A DNA stretch of 12,228 nt from contig JAOUJL010000028.1 in NCBI GenBank assembly GCA_029883255.1, positions 1-12,228 of the forward strand, given 5' to 3'. How positions within the stretch are numbered: position 1 is the first letter of the stretch; the number at the start of each line of letters is the position of its first letter. Shown piece by piece: positions 4,996 to 11,406 of the stretch. A program made the translations under genes and the position numbers. The DNA is from Candidatus Bathyarchaeota archaeon (GTDB lineage Archaea; Thermoproteota; Bathyarchaeia; Bathyarchaeales; Bathyarchaeaceae). The notes beneath the pieces were generated by a model. The model saw nothing but the letters and a program-made list of their open reading frames with translations, did not search any database and was not told the DNA's origin.

Positions 4996-7829
4996 AAGCG
5001 AGTAAGATTCTCTTTCTAGTTTTTATCATCGTAACGTCTTTGCAAGTAGTCAATACCCAACCAGTTAGAGCGAATCCCCAGACAATAATTGTTCCTGATG
5101 ATTATCTCACTATAGGATGGGCTATTGGCAATGCTTCTGAAGGCGATATCATATTCGTGAAGAAAGGAACATATGAGGGACCCATAAATGAAACATTAAT
5201 AATAGATAAGACAATCTCGCTCATAGGCGAAGAAACTACAACATTAAACTTACATCCACTCTTACTAAATGCAACCCTCTTTGGTCAACCTTATCTGACA
5301 TATGACACATCAATTATTGTTGAATCCAATAACGTTACAATCTCAGGTTTCACAGTTAAAACCCCGTCCATACATGCAGGTGCAGGCATCTCTGTAATCG
5401 GGGATGGAATCCACATCATCAATTGCATCATAACACCGAGTGTGTCGTTAAAAGGTTCTTATTCAACCATCTTAGAAACATTTTTGATTAGCGACCTAAT
5501 GGTAAAAGGTTCAAACCAGACCATTGCCCAAAGTACAATTTTCAATTATATGGAAATAACCAGTTCTCACAACAACATAATCGGAAACGACATCGGTAAC
5601 GAAATACTCTTGAAGGGGTCATACAACTTGATTTCTGGTAATTCCTTTAATATGATTCTCTTAGAGCATTCAGATTCAAACGAAATATACAATAACACAT
5701 GTAGTTGTATTTGGGTGGGTTTTTACGGTCACACTTGCTCAAATAACATCATTTCTGGTAACATCTTGGATGGAGGGTATATTTGGGGCATCTTGATGGG
5801 CGATGGTTCATATAATGTTTTTTACGACAACTATATCTCAAATTATGGTGGAAGTCACGACGGTTATGGTGTGGCGATTGGTGGTACTCATTCTGTGGCA
5901 GAGAATAACACTTTTTATCATAACACATTTGTAAATAACAACAAAAATGTTGGATATAACTGGGACTTAGAGGGAACTGGAAATTTCTGGGATAACGGTA
6001 TTGAGGGCAACTACTGGGACGATTATAATGGAACAGACGCAAATGGGGATGGCATAGGAGATACACCTTACGTGATAGACGCTAATAATCAGGACAACTA
6101 TCCACTTATGGAACCCGTTGTAATTCCAACCATCGTAATTCCAGAGTTCCCTGTTGAAGAGAACCCAAAAACATCACCCACCGATCCTTCACCGACATCG
6201 CCGACATCGCAGCCATCGCCAAGTCCAACGTTTATTGCAATGCCTGAAGAATACATTAATTACACAATTTCTCGTGTCAATGGAAGCCTTTGGGCAGAGG
6301 TTGACGGAACATATCCCTTGTATGTCTCGTATGAAAAATCTGGATTTGATGATGTATCTAAATTGAATGACACCTCACTTTTGGTTGCTTCCGACGAATT
6401 ACCAATGGTTTATCCAACTCCTCCAGGCACAACAAACATCTCTGTAAAAATGAATGAAACAGAACTCAATTGGAGTAATTATACTGAAACCCGTCCCGAA
6501 GCCACACATCACACAGCCATTGGTGATTGGCCCATGATTTATTGCACAATCCACCCTGTTCCAGACCACTTTATACTAAAAATCCATTATGAACACCCTA
6601 TTGTTTTGATAAATGGAAGCTACACGTTTCTATACGACCTCAACATAAGTCCTTACCTATCGTCTTGGTGTAACAAATCCACGGCGTACTTCAACATACG
6701 CATGGAAACAAAATACGAGGACTTTCATGTTTATACCACGGGATCCGAAGCATGGAACCCAGTTAACTATACACTCACAAAGGAGAATACAGCAGGAATA
6801 GTAAGCATCAAAATCATATCTGAGTATAATAAACCACTTCTAGGCGATTTAGCAGTAACATTTATAGATGCCAAAGCAAGTTCTCCAATAGAATACAGCT
6901 ATGCAATAATAGCTATAATAGGAGCAGCAATAGCAGCTGTAGCGGGATATCAATTCTTAAAACGAATAGACATGCATTTTAATGATAGACATGTGCGCGC
7001 ACGGTGTGCTGCAGTGAAAACCTTCGCTGCGGTCTCGGTGCTCCTATTCTCGATTGTAGCTGGAACACTGCTCATCGGCTTTGGAACAGCGAATCCCGTA
7101 CCTCCTACTTCGACAATCTCAGTTACATCGCCACAGAAAAACAAGGTATACACTGTAGACAATGTTTCCCTGACGTTCAGTGTTACGACTCATATATATG
7201 TTAGTCCTTCTGATCCCATTGGCAAACCATTGATCAAATACTATTTAGACGGAAAACTACATGGACAATTCGAGTCAGACCGCGCGCTCGAGAATTTTTC
7301 GGTCACTCTGACGGGTCTATCTGATGGATTACACTGGGTAGAAGTCACTAAAACTGCCCACTGGAATGTTATTATGATAGGGAACTATACGGAAACCAGT
7401 TCCTCTGGTAGGATCGGCTTTACAGTAGACACCACTCACCCACGCATCTCAATTCTGGCACCGCAGGATCATCAAGCGTACGACGCAACTGATATTCAAT
7501 TGAACTTCGTAGTAAGTGAACCTGCAAGATGGATTAGCTACAGCCTAGACCAGCAGGTGAGCGTGCACATCACTGGAAACACGACCTTGACTGGATTATC
7601 AGACGGAGGGCATAGTCTAATAGTCTATGCAAGGGATAATGCTGGAAACCTAGGAGTTTCTGAAATTTTCTTCAGCATAAACACTCAACAATCACAGCGC
7701 GCGCGCGCAACCTCAACCGTCAGAGTCTTTCCCAACAACATTGGTTGCCATCGCCATAGTCGTGTCAGCTGCAATAGTCTCCTTTGGACTGGTAGCTTAC
7801 TTCCTAAGTCGCAAGGGGAAGAGGAGTGA
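4992..7829 (+). CDS. NosD-like beta-helix surface protein fused to a second Ig-like protein
   Basis: As written, 945 codons from GTG 4992 (GGAG four bases upstream, 4-nt overlap with the previous gene). Residues 1-28 are a signal peptide. About 33-370 form a right-handed parallel beta-helix of the NosD / periplasmic copper-binding type (IIVPDDYLTIGWAI opening, repeated NNIIGND, YNLISGNSF, NNIISGNIL turns, closing NYWDDYNGTDANGDGIGDTPY). 385-413 is a Ser/Thr/Pro linker, 415-635 a second extracellular domain, 635-658 a membrane helix. After it, residue 675 (GTG 7014) starts a new signal-peptide-like segment (VKTFAAVSVLLFSIVAGTLL, then GTANP) and an Ig-like protein paralogous to its neighbours. 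The frame then loses the expected anchor at a (GC)6 tract. I read this as two genes, 4992-7017 and 7014-7836, disturbed at two GC tracts. N-terminal call is firm; the fusion is doubtful. Confidence 0.78.
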   Translation: MKASKILFLVFIIVTSLQVVNTQPVRANPQTIIVPDDYLTIGWAIGNASEGDIIFVKKGTYEGPINETLIIDKTISLIGEETTTLNLHPLLLNATLFGQPYLTYDTSIIVESNNVTISGFTVKTPSIHAGAGISVIGDGIHIINCIITPSVSLKGSYSTILETFLISDLMVKGSNQTIAQSTIFNYMEITSSHNNIIGNDIGNEILLKGSYNLISGNSFNMILLEHSDSNEIYNNTCSCIWVGFYGHTCSNNIISGNILDGGYIWGILMGDGSYNVFYDNYISNYGGSHDGYGVAIGGTHSVAENNTFYHNTFVNNNKNVGYNWDLEGTGNFWDNGIEGNYWDDYNGTDANGDGIGDTPYVIDANNQDNYPLMEPVVIPTIVIPEFPVEENPKTSPTDPSPTSPTSQPSPSPTFIAMPEEYINYTISRVNGSLWAEVDGTYPLYVSYEKSGFDDVSKLNDTSLLVASDELPMVYPTPPGTTNISVKMNETELNWSNYTETRPEATHHTAIGDWPMIYCTIHPVPDHFILKIHYEHPIVLINGSYTFLYDLNISPYLSSWCNKSTAYFNIRMETKYEDFHVYTTGSEAWNPVNYTLTKENTAGIVSIKIISEYNKPLLGDLAVTFIDAKASSPIEYSYAIIAIIGAAIAAVAGYQFLKRIDMHFNDRHVRARCAAVKTFAAVSVLLFSIVAGTLLIGFGTANPVPPTSTISVTSPQKNKVYTVDNVSLTFSVTTHIYVSPSDPIGKPLIKYYLDGKLHGQFESDRALENFSVTLTGLSDGLHWVEVTKTAHWNVIMIGNYTETSSSGRIGFTVDTTHPRISILAPQDHQAYDATDIQLNFVVSEPARWISYSLDQQVSVHITGNTTLTGLSDGGHSLIVYARDNAGNLGVSEIFFSINTQQSQRARATSTVRVFPNNIGCHRHSRVSCNSLLWTGSLLPKSQGEEE
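6995..7000. repeat. (GC)3 tract at the junction of two gene modules
   Basis: GTGCGCGCAC (6993-7002) sits between the membrane helix of the beta-helix module and the signal peptide of the next module. One extra GC unit here would move the upstream frame to end at the TGA 7015-7017, overlapping GTG 7014 as GTGA, the same arrangement as the other operon junctions. Confidence 0.5.
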
Positions 7830-7836
7830 AGCGTGA
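7014..7836 (+). pseudogene. Ig-like surface protein 2, anchor out of frame
   Basis: Module within the long frame that looks like a separate gene. GTG 7014 starts a signal peptide ending GTANPVPP, very like LANPVPW in the next gene. Two Ig-like repeats follow, the second with YSLDQQVSVHITGNTTLTG and LSDGGHSLIVYARDNAGNLG, as in genes 1 and 3. From 7697 the written frame gives RARATSTVRVFPNN and no anchor. The +1 frame from 7708 reads QPQPSESFPTTLVAIAIVV, then SAAIVSFGLVAYFLSRKG and KRSEA, exactly the family's tail, and stops at 7834-7836, overlapping the next GTG as GTGA. One GC unit more (n=7) or two fewer (n=4) restores the 274- or 272-aa protein. Whether this is decay, phase variation or a sequencing error is open. 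Surface anchoring would be lost in the present frame. Confidence 0.66.
7697..7708. repeat. (GC)6 dinucleotide tract at a frameshift
   Basis: Six GC units lie at the exact point where the Ig-like protein 2 frame departs from its paralogues. Dinucleotide tracts are prone to slippage, so the copy number can switch the C-terminal anchor in or out of frame. Confidence 0.85.
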
Positions 7837-8693
7837 AAAGAGCATTTGCCGTAGCAATAATCTTGGCGCTGCTAATCACAGCATTAGCTGGAATACTTCT
7901 CGTAAGGACTGGATTGGCAAATCCAGTCCCGTGGTGGGACCCAGCGAGACTTTATTTGCCTACTCCAAACCCAGCCAACATTGATGTTCAGAGTCCACAA
8001 GGTAACACTTCGTATAAAGGAAACAACGTACTCCTACGGGTCTCAGTGACCAATCTGGCAGACATACGCCGGATTTACTGTTACTTGGACGGACGGCAAA
8101 TCACTGCTTCTCCAGTAGGCTTTTTCACCTTGTTTTTGACTGACTTGTCTGAGGGACCCCACACGATAAAAGTCTCCGTATCCAACCAGAAAGTACAAGA
8201 ACTTACAGGTTATTACTCTGACTTTTCAGAAGGACATACTAGGTTAGTCAGGAAATCTGAAATAGTGTATAGCGCGGTGGTGTGGAGTCATTCTGAAGTT
8301 AGCTTCACCGTTGACAATACTTCTCCGCAGATTTTGGTGTTGTCGCCTCTGGAACAAACGTATGGCACTGAGGCTCTTTTGGACTTTGAAGTGGACGAGT
8401 CGACTTCTAGGGTTGCGTACAGTTTGGATGGGCGAGAGAACGTGACGGTTGCTGGGAGCACGTTGTTGTCTGGCTTGTCTGAAGGAGGGCATTCAGTAAC
8501 GGTTTACGCTTGGGACACTGCGGGCAACGTCGGAGCATCTGAAACAATCACCTTCACCGTGGCAGTGGCAGAGCCATTCCCAACAACATGGATTGTAGCC
8601 GCCATAGTATTAATAGCCGTAGTTGGAGCAGCCCTTCTGGTCTACTTCAGAAGAATAAAGAAAAACAAGAGAGAATTGGGTGAGCTTCAATGA
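7833..8693 (+). CDS. Secreted, membrane-anchored Ig-like domain protein 3
   Basis: A 286-aa protein starting at GTG 7833, six bases after GAGGAG. Residues 1-29 are a signal peptide (KRAFAVAIILALLITALAG, cleavage near LANP). Two Ig-like beta-sandwich repeats follow: about 45-157, with YLDGRQITA and LSEGPHTIKVSV, and 160-242, with YSLDGRENVTV and LSEGGHSVTVYAWDTAGNVG. The C-terminus has AEPFPTTW, one membrane helix and the basic tail RRIKKNKRE. At DNA level 8571-8636 is close to 4861-4926 of gene 1, showing recent duplication or gene conversion of the anchor. It is last in the operon; a small hairpin follows the stop. Likely role is in the cell envelope; ligand or partner unknown. Confidence 0.82.
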   Translation: MKRAFAVAIILALLITALAGILLVRTGLANPVPWWDPARLYLPTPNPANIDVQSPQGNTSYKGNNVLLRVSVTNLADIRRIYCYLDGRQITASPVGFFTLFLTDLSEGPHTIKVSVSNQKVQELTGYYSDFSEGHTRLVRKSEIVYSAVVWSHSEVSFTVDNTSPQILVLSPLEQTYGTEALLDFEVDESTSRVAYSLDGRENVTVAGSTLLSGLSEGGHSVTVYAWDTAGNVGASETITFTVAVAEPFPTTWIVAAIVLIAVVGAALLVYFRRIKKNKRELGELQ

Positions 8694-8700
8694 ACAAGAA

Positions 8701-8717
8701 GTTCGTTTTTAGCGAAC
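8701..8717 (+). terminator. Small hairpin ending the surface operon
   Basis: GTTCG (8701-8705) and CGAAC (8713-8717) form a 5-bp stem with a T-rich loop TTTTTAG, 7 nt past the stop of Ig-like protein 3, followed by an A/T-rich stretch. Weak, but placed where a terminator is expected. Confidence 0.35.
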
Positions 8718-8791
8718 CTTAAATTAATTTATTGTTTATGATTGATTATGGAATAAGATGAATAACCTAGTGCAGCATAGGGGACAAAACT

Positions 8792-9241
8792 TTGAAGTTT
8801 AACTGGACAATATTCACGGTTGCTCTTATATTCTCTTTCGTTGTTGGTGCTCTTTCACACGGGATGTTTTATCTGGGACAGCTTCATTTAAGTCCACAGA
8901 TGTTTGACTGGCTATGGTCTTTAATCGGAGTGGGCAGTTTCATCATCAGTCCCTTGTTACTTTTTACCTCTTTTTACCTCATGGGAAGAAACATAGACCT
9001 CGCATCCGATTTTCTACCAGTGGTTTTGCCTCTTTTCTTAGGAAGTTGGGCTGGTCAGCTTATTGGCGGCTTAGGAATACTTTGGTATATTTCTCTTTCC
9101 CTAGGTTGGGAATATGCACCGTCTACCCTCTTGTCTACCCTCTTGCGGGTTCTCTGGGCTGGCTTTACTATAGCATTTTCATTCGAGTTTTTCGTTGGGT
9201 TTACCGCTCTCGCTACGGCTTACATCGTGAAAAAACGTTAA
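8792..9241 (+). CDS. Small integral membrane protein, unknown function
   Basis: A 149-aa, highly hydrophobic protein with about four membrane helices (roughly residues 6-30, 42-64, 73-100, 112-145) and a short basic end IVKKR. The start is TTG at 8792 (first residues MKFNWTIFTVALIFSF); no strong Shine-Dalgarno is visible, only GGGGACA upstream. It lies 98 nt after the surface operon, on the same strand, and 16 nt before repeat copy C. I recognise no family and see no catalytic or binding motif. It could be an accessory to the surface proteins simply by position, but nothing in the sequence shows that. Confidence 0.7.
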   Translation: MKFNWTIFTVALIFSFVVGALSHGMFYLGQLHLSPQMFDWLWSLIGVGSFIISPLLLFTSFYLMGRNIDLASDFLPVVLPLFLGSWAGQLIGGLGILWYISLSLGWEYAPSTLLSTLLRVLWAGFTIAFSFEFFVGFTALATAYIVKKR

Positions 9242-9257
9242 GATACAAGTAAGCAGG

Positions 9258-9296
9258 TTTTGGGTTTGGGGTTAAAATTTAACCCAACCAACCAAC
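9258..9296 (+). repeat. Palindromic repeat, copy C (39 bp, inverted to copy A)
   Basis: Exact reverse complement of 2502-2540. It begins 17 nt after the stop of the small membrane protein, and a strong hairpin follows at 9308, so it may also serve in transcript termination. Perfect identity over 39 bases at a distance of 6.7 kb implies recent copying, recombination or selection. Confidence 0.85.
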
Positions 9297-9307
9297 CTAC
9301 CGCCTAG

Positions 9308-9332
9308 AGCCCCTAATGTATAATGAGGGGCT
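9308..9332 (+). terminator. Strong 7-bp hairpin, likely terminator
   Basis: AGCCCCT (9308-9314) pairs perfectly with AGGGGCT (9326-9332) around an 11-nt A/T-rich loop; a T-containing stretch (GATTATATTT) follows. It ends the transcript of the small membrane protein or stabilises its 3' end. The following 9340-9420 is C-rich (CCCCACCCACCACCCCCC) and unlike its surroundings. Confidence 0.5.
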
Positions 9333-9418
9333 GATTATATTTCCCCACCCACCACCCCCCACCGACCGCTCGCTCCACAAGCTCCGCTCGCCTGCCCTAG
9401 ACTGCAAGTGTGCAGACT

Positions 9419-9490
9419 ATACGCGCGTATGATAAATTAAGACATAAACAAAGTTGCGCGCGCGCATAACATTTTAGGGCATGCATGCAT
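9419..9490. repeat. Cluster of alternating purine-pyrimidine tracts
   Basis: Within 72 bases: the perfect palindrome ATACGCGCGTAT (9419-9430), a (GC)5 run (9456-9465) and GCATGCATGCAT (9479-9490). Just before it is a short hairpin CTGCA AGTG TGCAG (9403-9416 region). No gene covers 9300-9565. Such sequences favour left-handed DNA and cruciforms under supercoiling. Confidence 0.6.
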
Positions 9491-9565
9491 AGGGGTCAGA
9501 GAATTGTGTGAATTTGGGTAAGAATTAAGAAGGCTGATGCTTATTCTTGAAGAGGAGATGACGAT

Positions 9566-10015
9566 ATGGTGAAATCTGAAGTTAGGATGATTGGTTATTG
9601 TGGGTATAACTGCCATCTCTGTGCCGCTCGGTCAGACGACATCAATGTCAGAAGGAAGCTGGTTGATGCGTGGCGAAAATACCTTGGTCACCAGTATTAT
9701 ACAGCAGAAAATGTTGCCTGTGAAGGATGCAAGAGTGAAGGTAATAAGATCGCGGATAAGCAATGCGAAGCGCGACCTTGCGCACGAGAGAAAGGCTTAG
9801 AGAGCTGTGCTCAATGCGATGAATTCCCATGCAAGAAAATGAGCAAGCTCATGGGGACTACCACAGGGCTACTAACATTTCTAGCCCCCAAGTTGAAGGA
9901 TATTACAGAAGAGGAATTCAACCTCTGCGTTCAACAATGGAACAGCATGCCTAACCTAGTAAAAAAACTTGTTGAAGAAGGAAAACTGCCACCATTCATA
10001 CTTGACAGAATATAG
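9566..10015 (+). CDS. DUF3795 cysteine-rich protein
   Basis: A 149-aa protein starting at ATG 9566 with GAGGAG about nine bases upstream. The opening IGYCGYNCHLCAA, then CEGCKSEG, then CAREKGLESCAQC and DEFPCKKM is the signature of the DUF3795 family, common in archaea and anaerobic bacteria. Cysteines C12, C16, C19, C52, C55, C67, C72, C81, C84 and C89 form a likely zinc- or Fe-S-binding core; the C-terminal 50 residues are helical (LKDITEEEFNLCVQQW). Length is normal for the family. Biochemical function is not established to my knowledge. It has its own spacer on both sides and no operon partner. The overlapping frames at 9591 and on the minus strand are shadows. Confidence 0.88.
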   Translation: MVKSEVRMIGYCGYNCHLCAARSDDINVRRKLVDAWRKYLGHQYYTAENVACEGCKSEGNKIADKQCEARPCAREKGLESCAQCDEFPCKKMSKLMGTTTGLLTFLAPKLKDITEEEFNLCVQQWNSMPNLVKKLVEEGKLPPFILDRI

Positions 10016-10062
10016 GTGACTACCTTAGCGCACGCGTCTTTCTACATAGAGCCCCAAGCGAA

Positions 10063-10074
10063 AAGTGCGCACTT
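10063..10074. repeat. Perfect 12-bp palindrome AAGTGCGCACTT
   Basis: A perfect palindrome with a GCGC centre, overlapping the stop codon of the minus-strand gene that ends at 10073 and lying in the gap between two convergent genes. Another member of the alternating purine-pyrimidine set, possibly a bidirectional terminator element. Confidence 0.4.
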
Positions 10075-10660
10075 AACGACTTGGTGGTTCAAACTGTCTT
10101 TTTAGAACGGTTTGCAGTAGGATTTCGGGTATCCATTCGTAAAGAAAATCATGTTGCAGGAGTTCGAACTTGTTTTTTAGGTCTCTGTTTTCACGAATTT
10201 TGAACCATGCTCCCGCTTTATATCGAGATATTGAACTGATTACAAAAAGGAGAACGAAGCCTACTAGAATGCAATTTGATTTCGAGACACGGCCAGAAAG
10301 CGCACCTAATCTGTCGTATACATCAATTAAATGATCGAGCTTTATCGTAGGGGTCTTGGAATATTTTATTTTCTTGATTTTCTTTGAAATAGTTCCCGTC
10401 CCAGCCGCGTGGAAAAAGTATTCAATTCCATCGTTATCATCTATTGATAATAGACTGGATTGATCGACAAAATAGAAAGCATCCACAGCTCTTGGAAAGA
10501 TACCAGATTTTTCTATCCTCACTGCAAAGTCAGTTGGATGAGATACTAATCTTATTCCATGCCCCCAATTTTGCCCATACTTTAGCCAAGTCCTCGTAAA
10601 GAAGTCAAAAAGATATATCATGGCGTAATGAAGCATCACAGGTTTAATGTCGTCATTCAC
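10073..10660 (-). CDS. Hypothetical protein with one membrane helix
   Basis: A 195-aa protein I do not recognise. Residues 1-110 look globular and soluble (ATGs for MLHYAM and MIYLFDFF at residues 9 and 14 are alternative starts; the GTG at 10660 is the longest choice). A single membrane helix lies at about 129-145 (NCILVGFVLLFVISSI), and the last 45 residues are charged and helical (KIRENRDLKNKFELLQHDF). The frame stays open upstream across the GC tract without a start codon, so the 5' end may have been disturbed. It is divergent from the GIY-YIG-like frame and overlaps its longest form by 33 bp, so one of the two starts is wrong. No function can be assigned. Confidence 0.55.
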   Translation of the reverse strand: MNDDIKPVMLHYAMIYLFDFFTRTWLKYGQNWGHGIRLVSHPTDFAVRIEKSGIFPRAVDAFYFVDQSSLLSIDDNDGIEYFFHAAGTGTISKKIKKIKYSKTPTIKLDHLIDVYDRLGALSGRVSKSNCILVGFVLLFVISSISRYKAGAWFKIRENRDLKNKFELLQHDFLYEWIPEILLQTVLKRQFEPPSR

Positions 10661-11020
10661 TCTTGCGTAGCCATGCGCGCGCGCGCGCGCAGCGCTGTTC
10701 TTCCACGTAATGGACTTTACGTTTTCTTTGAGGCTGGACAGAGGGTCGTGATAAAATCAAAAGAATATAACCGAATAGTGAGAATTGGCATAAATGAGAA
10801 GCCAAACAATTTTCGAAGCAGAATCAGAGGGCATTACAGCGGAAACATTGAGGGAAGCGTTTTCAGAGAAAACGTAGGATGGGCACTCCTAGAGTCTCGC
10901 GGCAAGAAACCGCTCGAAACCTACAGAATCAAGAAAAACTACAAGAAAGAGAATTCAGGAGGCGCCTTGGAGTTAAAATTTAACCCAACCAACCAACTGC
11001 TTCTGATAGCTGACGCCTGA
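10628..11020 (+). CDS. GIY-YIG-like nuclease-fold protein, shortened
   Basis: The frame gives 130 aa. From residue 24, VLPRNGLYVFFEAGQ, then NRIVRIGINEKPNNFRSRIRGHY and SGNIEGSVFRENVGWALLE resembles a GIY-YIG-type nuclease family whose members read 'lP.nGiYvffE.ge....RivRvGth....l..Rl..H..gn..gSiFR..vG.All'. The GIY equivalent is GLY at 29-31; R66 and H69 are candidate active-site residues. Compared with that family it lacks a proper N-terminal lead-in: residues 16-21 (MRARAR) come from the (GC)8 tract, and ATG 10673 inside it is an alternative start. It also lacks the usual C-terminal helices: the last 17 residues are read from palindromic repeat copy D. Both ends therefore seem replaced by repeat sequence; it may be inactive. 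The family call is from motif memory. Confidence 0.5.
   Translation: MKHHRFNVVIHSCVAMRARARSAVLPRNGLYVFFEAGQRVVIKSKEYNRIVRIGINEKPNNFRSRIRGHYSGNIEGSVFRENVGWALLESRGKKPLETYRIKKNYKKENSGGALELKFNPTNQLLLIADA
10675..10690. repeat. (GC)8 tract between divergent genes
   Basis: The longest GC-dinucleotide run in the window, preceded by AT and followed by AGCGCT. It lies in the start region of the GIY-YIG-like frame and immediately upstream of the divergent hypothetical gene. Length change would alter the former's frame upstream of the conserved domain. Confidence 0.9.
10972..10998 (+). repeat. Palindromic repeat, copy D
   Basis: GAGTTAAAATTTAACCCAAC followed by CAACCAAC matches copies A-C over the core and the CCAACCAAC arm, in the orientation of copy C, but the other arm is missing. 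It is translated as the C-terminal LKFNPTNQ of the GIY-YIG-like frame, so it probably inserted into or truncated that gene. Confidence 0.72.
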
Positions 11021-11180
11021 ACAGAAAGCTGAGAGGCTGGCGTCAGCGTATGACAATTCAAGTAGTCAGAAAAAAGATTGGAAGTGGATAGGTGAAAAAA
11101 TTCAGCTTGACTAAAAAAGATAGAAAGCAGGGCAGTGACCAAGCTGACTCAAGACTGATAGATGATAGGAGAGGGAATTA

Positions 11181-11196
11181 TTCTAAGCGCTTAGAA
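11181..11196. promoter_or_regulatory. Perfect 16-bp palindrome
   Basis: TTCTAAGCGCTTAGAA is a perfect palindrome about 25 nt upstream of the A/T-rich TATA-like stretch before the next small genes. The size and placement suit a dimeric repressor or activator site. It also falls inside a doubtful 40-aa frame (11092-11214) that I do not annotate. The rest of 11021-11260 shows no convincing gene. Confidence 0.45.
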
Positions 11197-11202
11197 AAAG
11201 TC

Positions 11203-11232
11203 GGTATAGTATAGGGAGTATAATATAGTATC
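11203..11232 (+). promoter_or_regulatory. TATA-like tandem for the small gene pair
   Basis: GGTATAGTATAGGGAGTATA then ATATAGTATCG holds two TATAGTAT repeats, about 30-55 nt upstream of the first possible start (TTG 11261). This spacing fits an archaeal TATA box with a very short or absent leader. Confidence 0.35.
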
Positions 11233-11260
11233 GAGAGAATAGAAGAGACTTACTGATTCT

Positions 11261-11401
11261 TTGATTGTTTGTTTAAGAGATAATCTAACATTATATTCCA
11301 ACATCCGAGAATCTACAGAAACTCTCTTATCTGAGTCAAAGGGTTATGCTGATATACTAGTACGCAAAGCTACAGAATACTTGTTAGCTTCTGGGAGATA
11401 G
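11261..11401 (+). CDS. Unrecognised small helical protein (46 aa), first of a pair
   Basis: The frame between TAG 11240 and TAG 11399 reads RLTDSLIVCLRDNLTLYSNI then RESTETLLSESKGYADILV and RKATEYLLASGR. It is clearly protein-like, with amphipathic helical spacing and the compact tail common in small archaeal proteins. The first standard start is TTG 11261 (LIVCLRD), but the likely homologous start is a few codons earlier, where no ATG, GTG or TTG exists. Either a start was mutated or an unusual one is used. The stop lies 5 nt before the ATG of the next small gene, so the two are probably cotranscribed. No family recognised; a two-protein module such as a regulator pair or toxin-antitoxin is only a guess. 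Confidence 0.48.
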   Translation: MIVCLRDNLTLYSNIRESTETLLSESKGYADILVRKATEYLLASGR

Positions 11402-11406
11402 TCGCA

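Noticed and set aside
5749..6066. Long minus-strand open frame inside the beta-helix gene
   Set aside because: His/Tyr/Pro/Arg-rich antisense product of the repetitive beta-helix codons; the plus strand is clearly coding.
11092..11214. 40-aa frame starting GTG (KKFSLTKKDRKQG...)
   Set aside because: Weak start, hydrophilic random-looking product, and it runs through a perfect palindrome; not enough to call a gene.
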